A stretch of DNA of 64,000 nucleotides from Anaerosphaera multitolerans. GTDB lineage: Bacteria; Bacillota; Clostridia; Tissierellales; Peptoniphilaceae. The DNA lies in contig NZ_RLIH01000009.1 in the NCBI RefSeq assembly GCF_004006535.1, positions 31,545 to 95,544 of the forward strand. Direction: 5' to 3'. Made by a program: the position numbers and the translations under genes. The stretch's first letter is position 1. Every line of letters starts with the position of its first letter. Positions 1 through 8,632 of this stretch are shown here, in pieces. The notes beneath the pieces are model-generated. The model did no database searches and was not told where the DNA came from. It worked only from the letters and a program-made list of their open reading frames with translations.

Positions 1-545
1 GCCCCCGACCCTGATACTGAAATACTTGGAGAAGTATATTGATCTCCTAGAACATCAGTTATTTTTATAGGAGTATCTTCTGAAAAACTCAATTCTCTAA
101 GACCGTACCTATCTCCATAATACAATTTAAATATTTGTCTGTTAAGCCCTAATACATAGTACTTATCCGTAGATTGGAAAACCCTTATTAGAGGTTTTAT
201 ATGGAAACTATCTGATACCACAGTAAATTCCTTTATATACCTATATAAATTATAAATTACACATTTGTTTCTGTTTAATAAAATAGCTAAACCATCTTTT
301 GTATTGTTCCAAAAATCATAGTCCTGTTCCAGTTTATAGAGCGGCTCCAAAATTTTTTCAACTTCTCTTTTAGAAAATTTTTGTTCTAAACTCCTTTCAG
401 CCTTTTGAATTTGATTTTTAAACATTATCTTATCTTGCTGGTTTCCTTCTTTATGTCTGTGCGTAGGTTGATAAATAGATATACATACTTCATCTTTTTC
501 AAAAAGTATATCATTAGGAAAATCTTGTACTATTTCATACTTCAT
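1..545 (-). CDS. baeRF-like (archaeo-eukaryotic release factor 1-like) protein, 3' part outside window
   Basis: The gene starts with ATG at 545 after an AAGGAGG site and reads open for 181 codons to the window edge, so its C-terminus is missing. The N-terminus has the layout of bacterial proteins distantly related to eRF1/aRF1 (the baeRF families): a short beta-strand, then QPTHRHKEGNQQDKIMFKNQ, then an amphipathic helix, then a DFWNNTKDGLAILL segment. Family members are proposed to act on ribosomes or as stress proteins; none of that is demonstrated here. The match rests on the PTHR...K-N and W...GLA pattern read by eye, so the family is likely but not certain. Confidence 0.6.
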   Translation of the reverse strand, partial: MKYEIVQDFPNDILFEKDEVCISIYQPTHRHKEGNQQDKIMFKNQIQKAERSLEQKFSKREVEKILEPLYKLEQDYDFWNNTKDGLAILLNRNKCVIYNLYRYIKEFTVVSDSFHIKPLIRVFQSTDKYYVLGLNRQIFKLYYGDRYGLRELSFSEDTPIKITDVLGDQYTSPSISVSGSG

Positions 546-636
546 AAAAACAACCTCCTTATATTATCTCCTTTATAATATATTTACCTTATTTTACTGT
601 TTATAAACCTAAAGCGTCTTTTTAACATTTGAAAGA

Positions 637-1674
637 TCATAGTTCATCATCTAGTTCCAATATAATTTTCGCAGCTTTTTCAGTTTCCTCCCGTGAAATA
701 TCCTTATAAAAAACAAGTCTCACTTTATTTTCCAGTACAGGTCTAATTAAAAGTCCTTTTTCTCTTAAACGACTACAGTATTCTTCAGCAGACAAACCGC
801 TATCTTTAACATCTAACATTACAATATTAGTCTCTACATTTTTCTGCACTCTTACATTTTTAATATTATCTAGTAACTTGCTAAAAAGTTTTGCATTTTC
901 ATTATCTTCTCTTAAAAATTTTAAGTTATTTTTTAAAGCATATAAGCCGGGAGAAGCTATAACTCCTGCCTGTCTCATATTTCCACCTAACATTTTCTTC
1001 ACTTCAGTTGCCTTTTGGATAAACTTAAAATCTCCGAGAAGTAAAGAACCCATTGGAGCACCCAAGCCTTTTGATAGACAAAACATAACTGAATCCACAT
1101 ATTTTACTATTTCCCACGGTTTAACATTTAAACTCTCTGCTGCATTAAAAAGTCTGGCTCCATCCATATGGATTTTTACATTATAGGCTTTAGCAACATC
1201 ACTTATATCCTTTAACTTTTCCAAAGTTATACAAGTTCCACCGGCAAAATTATGAGAGTTTTCAATTATCAAAAGTTTTACGTTATTATTCTCCAGTTGT
1301 TCCCTTAAGCTTTCAATACTTGGAGTTCCATTTTCATCTAACTTATAAAATAAGGGCGTTAAATTACCTCCCTTGCTAGTAAAGGTAAACTTTTCACTTT
1401 TATAAATATGTATTATCTCATCTATTAAAACTTTATCTCCAGCATTACAGTGGGTTAAAAGCGCAGCATTGTTTGCCAATGTACCTGAAGAAAAAAACAA
1501 AGCCCTGTCTTTTTTTAACAGATTACTGCTATAGTCCTCCAATTCATTTACCGCTCTATCCTCTCCTCTTCCGTAACTGTCCAATCTTCCTGCATCACCT
1601 AATTTATCAATGGTAATGGACTCCAACATTTCCTTTGTAGGCATTGAAAGAGTATCACTTCTTAAATCTATCAT
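637..1674 (-). CDS. ltaE: low-specificity L-threonine aldolase (PLP enzyme)
   Basis: Predicted to cleave L-threonine/allo-threonine to glycine and acetaldehyde in the cytoplasm. Protein of 345 residues, normal for the family, beginning MIDLRSDT as the family does. PLP-binding features: SSGTLANNA near 62-70, MDGARLFNA near 170-178 with the Asp that contacts the pyridine ring, and the Schiff-base Lys in CLSKGLGAP near 202. A second ATG two codons upstream abuts the GGAGG with no spacing, so the ATG at 1674, six bases from GGAGG, is preferred. It lies downstream of the aromatic operon but is separated from it by a terminator, so it is probably transcribed separately. Confidence 0.93.
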   Translation of the reverse strand: MIDLRSDTLSMPTKEMLESITIDKLGDAGRLDSYGRGEDRAVNELEDYSSNLLKKDRALFFSSGTLANNAALLTHCNAGDKVLIDEIIHIYKSEKFTFTSKGGNLTPLFYKLDENGTPSIESLREQLENNNVKLLIIENSHNFAGGTCITLEKLKDISDVAKAYNVKIHMDGARLFNAAESLNVKPWEIVKYVDSVMFCLSKGLGAPMGSLLLGDFKFIQKATEVKKMLGGNMRQAGVIASPGLYALKNNLKFLREDNENAKLFSKLLDNIKNVRVQKNVETNIVMLDVKDSGLSAEEYCSRLREKGLLIRPVLENKVRLVFYKDISREETEKAAKIILELDDEL

Positions 1675-1717
1675 TTTCATCCTCCAAATTTACTGTTGTT
1701 TTATTTCTACCCTTCAT

Positions 1718-1766
1718 ATATAAAAATAAATACCCCGTGAAGTACACCCGAGGTATTTATTTTTTA
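1718..1766 (-). terminator. terminator of the aromatic operon
   Basis: An 11-bp stem (1724-1734 pairing with 1752-1762) encloses a 17-base loop. On the minus strand it follows the aroE-aroK-aroQ stop codon at once and is followed by a T-rich run. Confidence 0.8.
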
Positions 1767-3446
1767 ATCACTGTAATTTTCATATAAGAAATCAATGGCA
1801 TCTAGGTATCCCTTAAAACCTCTGTTAGAAATACTCTCCACACAAGCTTCTCTAACATAGGATACCTTTCTGAAATCTTCTCTGTTATTTACATCTGAAA
1901 TATGAACTTCCACTGTAGGAATTTGAACAGCTTTTATAGCATCTAAGATTGCAACACTGGTATGAGTATATCCTGCAGGGTTTATAACAATTCCATCATA
2001 ACCTTTAAAATATGATTCTTGAATTTTATCAACAATATCCCCCTCATGATTTGATTGAAAAATTTCCAGCTTTATGTTCAGCTTATTTGCTTTTTCCTGA
2101 ATCATTTTATTTAAAGTATTGTAGCTTTTATCTCCATAGATTCCTTTTTCTCTAATTCCCAACATATTAATATTAGGTCCGTTAATTACAAGTACACTCC
2201 ATCTGTTATCTATATAGCAATCATCTTTAATAATTCCAAAAGAATAATTTGAACCTTTTGGATTATCAATAATTTTATCACTCCACGCTTTATAAAGCTC
2301 TTTTCTCTGCTCATATAATTCTTCCAAAGGAGTACTTAAAGAAATAGGTCTATCTTTTACTTCAAGATCCTTTAAATCTCTTTTTATCCAGAATATTTCG
2401 CTGTTTTCTCTAATAATGGGATAATTCTCATCTCTTGTAACTATTCCGCCACCTGTTGAAATAACGGCCTTTTTTTCTTTGCAAACTTCCTTTAAAACTT
2501 CAGTTTCTACCCTTCTAAAGTATTCTTCGCCTCTTTTTTCAAATATCTCAGGAATACTCATACCCTCTCTCTTTTCAATTAATTTATCCGTATCAAAAAA
2601 TTCTCTTTCTAAGGATTCTGCCATCATCTTTCCAATATGAGATTTTCCCGAGCCGGGCATCCCAATTAATATAATATTTAAAGTTTCATCTTTTACGTTT
2701 CCGACTATTCGCTTTATTTCATTTTTATTAATTTTAAACCCCTTAAATAACTCGCTTGATTTTTTAGCCTGTGCAACGAGCATTTCAAGTCCTCCCACAT
2801 GGGGAATTCCTTTAATTTTTGCATCTATTAAAAGCCTAGTCATATGGGGATTGTAAATTAAATCCACAACTCCCCTACAATTCTCAAACTTGCTTAAATC
2901 CAATAAACTTACTCCGCTATTGGGATACATTCCCACAGGAGTAGTATTGACTATAATCTGCGCATCATAATGTAAGTTTAGATTTTTATAGTTGTTTGCT
3001 CCACTGCGAGATATTACCACAACTTCTCTTGCCTTTAAATCCTTAAGTACAGCCTGTACCGTAAGTGATGAACCCCCACTTCCCAGCACAATACACTTTA
3101 ATCCCTCAGGATTTATATTATTGGATTTTAAAAGATAATTAAAACCATAGTAATCCGTATTATATCCCTTAATTTTTCCATCTACTTTAACTATTGTGTT
3201 AATACTTCCTATTTCAAGAGCTTCTTTTGAAATCTCATCACAGTACTTCATGGCAAGTTTCTTATAGGGAATAGTAACGTTAAAACCGCTATATTTATCA
3301 TTTTTTATTAAAGTTTCCAAATCATCTTCTTCAACTTCTAAAAGTTCATAATTGTAACTTCCCGAAATATTATCTCCCAACATTTTATGAACTAAGGGTG
3401 AATAACTGTGTTCCAATTTTTTTCCAATTAAACCAAAATTTTTCAT
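1764..3446 (-). CDS. aroE/aroK/aroQ: trifunctional shikimate dehydrogenase / shikimate kinase / type II 3-dehydroquinase
   Basis: One polypeptide of about 560 residues carries three consecutive shikimate enzymes. Residues 1-250 are AroE (HSYSP substrate motif, NVTIPYKK catalytic Lys, NTD, and the NADP-binding VLGSGGSS). Residues 253-415 are AroK (GMPGSGKS Walker A near 263, DTDK, and STGGG). Residues 418-560 are type II AroQ (INGPNINMLG, the loop Tyr in GIYG, SNHEGD, NPAGYTHTS, and VHIS followed by REDFR). All key residues seen are intact. A GTG four codons upstream overlaps the pheA stop, but the ATG at 3446 has GGGAG five bases away and is the better start. The gene is last in the operon. 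In most bacteria these are three separate genes. Confidence 0.95.
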   Translation of the reverse strand: MKNFGLIGKKLEHSYSPLVHKMLGDNISGSYNYELLEVEEDDLETLIKNDKYSGFNVTIPYKKLAMKYCDEISKEALEIGSINTIVKVDGKIKGYNTDYYGFNYLLKSNNINPEGLKCIVLGSGGSSLTVQAVLKDLKAREVVVISRSGANNYKNLNLHYDAQIIVNTTPVGMYPNSGVSLLDLSKFENCRGVVDLIYNPHMTRLLIDAKIKGIPHVGGLEMLVAQAKKSSELFKGFKINKNEIKRIVGNVKDETLNIILIGMPGSGKSHIGKMMAESLEREFFDTDKLIEKREGMSIPEIFEKRGEEYFRRVETEVLKEVCKEKKAVISTGGGIVTRDENYPIIRENSEIFWIKRDLKDLEVKDRPISLSTPLEELYEQRKELYKAWSDKIIDNPKGSNYSFGIIKDDCYIDNRWSVLVINGPNINMLGIREKGIYGDKSYNTLNKMIQEKANKLNIKLEIFQSNHEGDIVDKIQESYFKGYDGIVINPAGYTHTSVAILDAIKAVQIPTVEVHISDVNNREDFRKVSYVREACVESISNRGFKGYLDAIDFLYENYSD

Positions 3447-3457
3447 AACATCTCCCA

Positions 3458-4594
3458 CTATATTTCCATATAACTTCCCAAGTACTTATATTCATCACTT
3501 AACTCTTCCAATTGATTTATAAATTCTGAAAACTCCTCTGAATATACATCCACATCTAAATCAAAGTAAAACATAAAATCAAAATCCCGCTTTGGAATAG
3601 GTCTACTTTCCAACTTTAATAAATTTATACCTAAAGTATTAATTCGAGAAAGTATTTTATATAAAGACCCTGCCCTATGAGGCAGTACCATCATCAAACT
3701 GGTTTTGTTAGCTCCGGGATATATTTCCAAATTCTTACTTATACAAATAAATCTGGTATAGTTATTATCTCTGTCCTGAATATCTCTTTCCAAACACTTC
3801 AAGTCATAAATTTTACTACAGGAATAAGATGAAATAGCAGCTACATCTCTTCTATTTGAATCTGAGACCATTTTTGACGCCTCAGCAGTATTTTCACATA
3901 CAGTTATTTTCGCCTTTGGACATTTTTTTAAATATTCTTCACATTGAAGTATTGCCTGTTCATGAGAGAATATTTCCCTTATTTCCTCTCTATCAATTTC
4001 TTCTTTTGTTAATAGACAATGGTCCACTTTTAATTTAACACTTCTTACAATATAAAAATTGTGTTTAATCATTAAATCGTATACTTTATTTACAGAACCG
4101 GCAGTACTGTTTTCAAGTGGTAATATGCCATATCTACATTCCCCGCTGCTGATTTTTTCAAATACATCATCAAATCTTTTAACATAATCGATTTTAGGAA
4201 TTTTAAATATTTTATCGCAGGCTTGTTGCGAATAGGCTCCTTCTACTCCTTGACAAGCAATAGTTGCTCTTATTGGAAATTGTTTATCTGTTTCATTTAA
4301 CACTGTATTAACTTTTTCACCTAACTTTGAGATTTTCTTTTGAGATTTTCTTTGATAGTCCTTACTTAAATCCATAATAGTGTTAAAAAGTATATTCGTA
4401 TAATGCACCATATCTTCAGAAGACATTGAAGCTATTTTTTCCAGCTTCTCTCTTTCTCTTGAATAATCCATAATTGGTTTTCCAATTTTTAATTTATACT
4501 GTGCAATTTCCTTTGATATTTCCATTCTTCTTTCAAAGCTTTTGATTATTTCACTATCTAATCTATCTATTTCTTCTCTATACTTATCTAACAT
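3458..4594 (-). CDS. pheA: chorismate mutase / prephenate dehydratase (P-protein)
   Basis: Bifunctional enzyme of phenylalanine synthesis, 378 residues. An AroQ-type chorismate mutase helix bundle fills residues 1-85 (LDSEIIKSFERRMEISKEIAQYK). The prephenate dehydratase domain follows at about 108-285 (GVEGAYSQQA, LPLENSTAGSV), and a C-terminal ACT domain at about 297-375 contains LESRP, the usual Phe-binding motif, which predicts feedback inhibition by Phe. The start ATG overlaps the 3' end of aroC by 11 bases, with GGGAG just upstream. Order and overlap place it in the aromatic operon controlled by the Phe/Tyr attenuator at 9651-9885. Confidence 0.96.
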   Translation of the reverse strand: MLDKYREEIDRLDSEIIKSFERRMEISKEIAQYKLKIGKPIMDYSREREKLEKIASMSSEDMVHYTNILFNTIMDLSKDYQRKSQKKISKLGEKVNTVLNETDKQFPIRATIACQGVEGAYSQQACDKIFKIPKIDYVKRFDDVFEKISSGECRYGILPLENSTAGSVNKVYDLMIKHNFYIVRSVKLKVDHCLLTKEEIDREEIREIFSHEQAILQCEEYLKKCPKAKITVCENTAEASKMVSDSNRRDVAAISSYSCSKIYDLKCLERDIQDRDNNYTRFICISKNLEIYPGANKTSLMMVLPHRAGSLYKILSRINTLGINLLKLESRPIPKRDFDFMFYFDLDVDVYSEEFSEFINQLEELSDEYKYLGSYMEI

Positions 4595-5585
4595 TACACT
4601 CTCCCATTAATAAATCAAAAATCGCCATTGCTGCTGCCGCTTCAACACAAGGTAAAATTCTTGGAACTATACAGGGATCATGTCTTCCTTTTACAGAAAG
4701 AACAGTGTTTTCACCTTTGCTATAACTTATACTATCCTGCTCCTTAGAAATGGAAGGAGTAGGTTTTACTGCAACTTTAAACACTATATCCATTCCGTTG
4801 CTTATACCTCCTAATATGCCCCCGTTATTATTTGTCTTAGTTTTTATTTCTCCATCTTCATAGTAGTACTCATCCTTACTTTCACTGCCCTTTAACTTAG
4901 CTATGGCAAATCCCTCTCCAAATTCAATTCCCTTTATGCCGGGAATTCCAAAGACAGCTTGAGAAATTTTATTCTCCACTCCGTCAAATATGGGACTCCC
5001 AATGCCTGCTCTTAAACCCTTTATTCCACACTGTACAATTCCACCTACTGAATCTCCGTCATTCATTGCTCTTTCTATTTCCAAGTAAGGCTCTTTGGCA
5101 TTTCCACCTATCTCCAGTATTTTAGAATTTATCTCTATTTTCTGTTCTTCTAAAATCTGAATAAAAATACCGCCTGCTATACAAAGAGGTGCCGTAAGTC
5201 TACCTGAAAAGTGACCTCCGCCTCTATAGTCCTCATATCCTCCATACTTAATATGAGCCGAGTAATCAGCATGTCCAGGTCTTGGCACATCTTTAATTAC
5301 ATCATAATCCTTGGAAATAATATTTGTATTTCTAATTATTGCAGTTAAGGGAGCTCCACAAGTCCTGTTTCCAACTAAGCCGCTTATAAATTCCGGAATA
5401 TCCTCTTCTCTTCTTGAAGTGGTGTACTTACTTCTACCGGGTGCCCTTCTATTTAAAAAACTTTGTAATTTTTCCATATCTATTTCAAAGCCTGCTGGCA
5501 AATTGTGAATGCTTACCCCTATTGCCTCGGAATGCGATTGACCGAATATTGATACTTTTATAAAATCTCCATATATTGAAGCCAT
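4584..5585 (-). CDS. aroC: chorismate synthase
   Basis: FMN-dependent conversion of EPSP to chorismate, the last shared step of the pathway. The 333-residue protein shows the family signatures FGQSHSEAIGV near the N-terminus, RRAPGRSKYTTSRREED, RPGHADYSAHIKYG, DYRGGGHFSGR and, near the C-terminus, GRHDPCIVPR. It is somewhat shorter than the usual 350-390 residues, mostly at the C-terminus, but no signature is missing. The ATG has AAAGGGG at six bases. It sits between aroA (two-base gap) and pheA (overlap). Confidence 0.96.
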   Translation of the reverse strand: MASIYGDFIKVSIFGQSHSEAIGVSIHNLPAGFEIDMEKLQSFLNRRAPGRSKYTTSRREEDIPEFISGLVGNRTCGAPLTAIIRNTNIISKDYDVIKDVPRPGHADYSAHIKYGGYEDYRGGGHFSGRLTAPLCIAGGIFIQILEEQKIEINSKILEIGGNAKEPYLEIERAMNDGDSVGGIVQCGIKGLRAGIGSPIFDGVENKISQAVFGIPGIKGIEFGEGFAIAKLKGSESKDEYYYEDGEIKTKTNNNGGILGGISNGMDIVFKVAVKPTPSISKEQDSISYSKGENTVLSVKGRHDPCIVPRILPCVEAAAAMAIFDLLMGECNVR

Positions 5586-5587
5586 CT

Positions 5588-6775
5588 CTAACCCCTTTCC
5601 ACATTTTTATCTAAATCCAACTCTTTTAACTTTTCAAAAAAACTTGGATAAGATTTTTCAACTGCTTTTGAATTTAAAATTTTCACTTTCTCTGCCGATT
5701 CAATTGAAGCAATTGCAGCCATCATAGCTATTCTATGGTCTCCATGGGAGTTAACCTCTCCTCCCTTTAAAGGTTTTTTACTTCCCGCTATTTCCAAGCC
5801 ATCTTTAAGTTCTTCAACTTCCACACCTAAAATACCTAAAACATTTGAAATTGATTTTAATCTGTCACTCTCCTTTAATCTAAGTCTTGCTGCATTTTTA
5901 ATGACAGTTGTACCTTTTGCTCTACTTGCAAGTAGGGCAACGGCAGGTATTAAATCGGGTATCTGACTAGCATCTATTGTTGTGGCTTCTAATGATTTTC
6001 TTTTTATAACAACTCCATCAGTCATTAGTTTAATTTCCACACCAAAGTCTTTTAAAATTTCAATAATTTTTCTATCTCCCTGAAGTGAGTTTAAATTTAA
6101 CCCCTTACAATATATTCCCTCTTCAAGCATTGCTCCTGCTACCAGCCAGAAAGCCGCATTGGACCAATCTCCCTCTACAAAATAATCTCCCGGCGCTATA
6201 AATCTTTGATTTCCTTCTATGTAAAATCCGAATTTTTCTCTTTTTATTTCTATTCCATAATTTTCAAGAACTTTAATAGTTAAATTTACGTAGCCTTCAG
6301 ATTCCAAAGGTCCTTTAATATTTAAAGTGCTGCTTTTCTTTAAAAGCGGTAATGCCATTAACAAGCCACTGACATATTGAGACGATACATTTCCCTTTAA
6401 ATTATATTCTCCGCCCTCAAGCTGTCCCTTTATTTTAAAAGGCACTTCACCCTGAGGGCTTAAAGTACAACCGTGAGATAATAACTCTTCATAAAGAGGC
6501 GATAAAGGTCTACTTGGAAGTCTTCCCTCCGTATAAAATTCACCCTCTCTTCCCAGTGCTGCCAACAAAGGCAGTAAAAATCTAAAAGTTGAACCGCTTT
6601 CTCCACAATACAATTCCTTTTTATTAAGAGTAAGAGCCTTTAAACATTTTTCAGTAGCATCTATATCCTGAGACTTTTCATTATAAATAACTTTATATTC
6701 TCCGCCTGAAAGATAGTTACAAATTAAAGCCCTATGAGCTATGGATTTTGAAGATATAATCTCTATAGTTTTCAC
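5588..6775 (-). CDS. aroA: 3-phosphoshikimate 1-carboxyvinyltransferase (EPSP synthase)
   Basis: Transfers enolpyruvyl from PEP to shikimate 3-phosphate. Protein of 395 residues with SSKSIAHRAL at the N-terminus, ESGSTFRFLLPL, GRLPSRPLSPL, the SSQYVSGLLMALPL stretch, KESDRL and a C-terminal HGDHRIAMM. The start codon is GTG at 6775, sharing four bases with the aroB stop (GTGA), with AGGAG seven bases upstream, so translation is probably coupled to aroB. The N-terminus is a little shorter than in many homologues, where a few residues precede the first KS motif. Confidence 0.96.
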   Translation of the reverse strand: MKTIEIISSKSIAHRALICNYLSGGEYKVIYNEKSQDIDATEKCLKALTLNKKELYCGESGSTFRFLLPLLAALGREGEFYTEGRLPSRPLSPLYEELLSHGCTLSPQGEVPFKIKGQLEGGEYNLKGNVSSQYVSGLLMALPLLKKSSTLNIKGPLESEGYVNLTIKVLENYGIEIKREKFGFYIEGNQRFIAPGDYFVEGDWSNAAFWLVAGAMLEEGIYCKGLNLNSLQGDRKIIEILKDFGVEIKLMTDGVVIKRKSLEATTIDASQIPDLIPAVALLASRAKGTTVIKNAARLRLKESDRLKSISNVLGILGVEVEELKDGLEIAGSKKPLKGGEVNSHGDHRIAMMAAIASIESAEKVKILNSKAVEKSYPSFFEKLKELDLDKNVERG

Positions 6776-7800
6776 AATAATTCTCCTAATTCTTCAATAG
6801 TAATTCGTTTTAGCAGACACTTTCCAATTTTTTCAGGAACAACTATATCTATTTCATTGCCCTTTCGTTTTTTATCCGACTTCATAGTCTTATAAAGCCT
6901 TTTCTTTAATTCAGGTATGTTAACTTCTCCTAAAATTGTGTTGCTTAATTTTTCTTCACTAAGTAAAAGTCCATAATCTGAAAGTATATCATTAATTTCT
7001 TCCGCCACGTCTAAAGGGCACCACCCTTTTTTAACGGAAATTCCAGATATCATTTCCATTCCGTTAGCCACTGCAATACCATGACCTATTTCATAATTGC
7101 TGCTCTTTTCAATTGCATGACCTATAGTATGACCGAAATTTAGTATTTGTCTAATTCCTTTATCAAACTCATCTTCTTCTACAAAACGAACTTTAATTTC
7201 TCCACACCTATTTACTATTTCTTCAAGCTTAGTAGCTATATTTTCTTTGTTTCTTAAAATATTAAACAACTCTTCATCTGCTATTATGCCATACTTAATA
7301 ACTTCAGCCATTCCATCTGAAAATATTTCTTTAGGTAGAGTTTCTAAAAGAGAAATATCTTTAAATATTAAACTAGGTTGATGAAAGGCTCCCAGTAAAT
7401 TCTTTCCCGCCTTTAAATTTATTCCCGTCTTTCCTCCAATTGAAGAATCAACTAAAGCCAAAAGAGTTGTCGGTACTTGGATTATTTTTATTCCCCTTAA
7501 ATATGTTGCAGCTACAAAGCCGGATAAATCTCCGATTACTCCTCCCCCTAGAGCTACTACACCGTCAGTTCTGGTCATGGGAATTTCAGCCATATAATTT
7601 ATTATATTTAAGTAGGTATTGGGATTTTTTGAATCCTCTCCCGCCTCCACTATATACGTTTTTACTTTATAATTCGCTTCTTCAAGACTTTTTACACAGC
7701 TTTTTAAATACAATTTCTCTATATTTTTATCAGTAATAACAAGCAGTGTATCTCCTGAAATTATATCCTTTACACTACTTCCCAAGTGTTCCAGTTCCAT
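6772..7800 (-). CDS. aroB: 3-dehydroquinate synthase
   Basis: NAD- and metal-dependent cyclisation of DAHP to 3-dehydroquinate. About 342 residues. Visible family elements are the phosphate/NAD-binding GGGVIGDLSGFVAATYLRG, VPTTLLALVDSSIGGKTGIN, the metal-ligand Glu in GMAEVIKYG, and the metal-binding His residues of LNFGHTIGHAIE and GHGIAVANGM. A TTG three codons upstream would also open the frame but abuts the AGAGG; the ATG at 7800 is nine bases from it and is chosen. The 5' end overlaps tyrA by 26 bases. Confidence 0.96.
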   Translation of the reverse strand: MELEHLGSSVKDIISGDTLLVITDKNIEKLYLKSCVKSLEEANYKVKTYIVEAGEDSKNPNTYLNIINYMAEIPMTRTDGVVALGGGVIGDLSGFVAATYLRGIKIIQVPTTLLALVDSSIGGKTGINLKAGKNLLGAFHQPSLIFKDISLLETLPKEIFSDGMAEVIKYGIIADEELFNILRNKENIATKLEEIVNRCGEIKVRFVEEDEFDKGIRQILNFGHTIGHAIEKSSNYEIGHGIAVANGMEMISGISVKKGWCPLDVAEEINDILSDYGLLLSEEKLSNTILGEVNIPELKKRLYKTMKSDKKRKGNEIDIVVPEKIGKCLLKRITIEELGELL

Positions 7801-8632
7801 ACTTTTCAACCTCTACTTTCCGATTCTTTCCCTCCGCCAATAAATCCCTTAGATTAGTTTCATCGCCGGCTTCAATTGCACTTCTATATCTGTTAAGCTC
7901 TTCTATTAAAATATCCAGTTCATACTTTAAATTGTCTTTATTTTCCATAAATAACTCCGTCCACATATCCTCATCTAAGTATGCAACTCGCGTAAAATCT
8001 CTAAAGCTACCGCCGGAAATTAACCTGTCACTAATTAGTGCCGTCTTACTTTTTACAAAGGCATTTGAAACCAAGTGGGGCATTTGAGACGTATAGGCTA
8101 TTATTTCATCATGCTCTTCGGCTGAACTGACTATTATTTTTAAAAAACCCAATTCTTCCAAAGTTGTTTTTACTTCAACCATTAATTTAAAATCTTTACG
8201 TTCTTTAAAAACTAAAACCATTGAAGCCCCTTTAAATAAATCACCACTGCTATTTTTAAAGCCGCCTTTGTGATTTCCTGCCATTGGATGACCGCCAATA
8301 AAAGTAAAACCGTATTGAGCAGCCTTTTCAAATCCTTCCTTACAAATTTTTCTCTTCGTGCCGCAGCAATCAATTACCACTGTTTTAGAATTTAAGTTTT
8401 TAGAATTTTCTCTTAACCAATCTATACTTTCATCTGGAGAAATTGCCAAAAAAATATAATCGCATTTTCCTATTTTGTCATCAGTTAATTCATCATCTAT
8501 ATCTCCCGATAATTTCACAAAATCTAAAATAGTTCTGTCACTGTCAAAGCCAAAAACTTCTTTACCTAATTCTCTAAATCTCTTGGCAATTGAACCTCCT
8601 ATTAAGCCAAGACCTACTACTCCTACTTTCAT
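7775..8632 (-). CDS. tyrA: prephenate dehydrogenase
   Basis: Oxidative decarboxylation of prephenate to 4-hydroxyphenylpyruvate for tyrosine. Protein of 285 residues with an N-terminal Rossmann motif GLGLIGGSIA and GFDSD marking the adenosine-binding acid, then GGHPMAGNHKGG (the catalytic His region), SQMPHLVSNAF and a helical C-terminal domain. No ACT domain is attached, so feedback control, if any, is not through one. The ATG overlaps the aroF stop as ATGA, with AGAGAGG upstream. Second gene of the aromatic operon. Confidence 0.94.
   Translation of the reverse strand: MKVGVVGLGLIGGSIAKRFRELGKEVFGFDSDRTILDFVKLSGDIDDELTDDKIGKCDYIFLAISPDESIDWLRENSKNLNSKTVVIDCCGTKRKICKEGFEKAAQYGFTFIGGHPMAGNHKGGFKNSSGDLFKGASMVLVFKERKDFKLMVEVKTTLEELGFLKIIVSSAEEHDEIIAYTSQMPHLVSNAFVKSKTALISDRLISGGSFRDFTRVAYLDEDMWTELFMENKDNLKYELDILIEELNRYRSAIEAGDETNLRDLLAEGKNRKVEVEKYGTGTLGK

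Noticed and set aside
1718..1766. Possible attenuator for the threonine aldolase gene
   Set aside because: It directly follows the aroE-aroK-aroQ stop and has no alternative pairing partner, so an ordinary operon terminator is enough.
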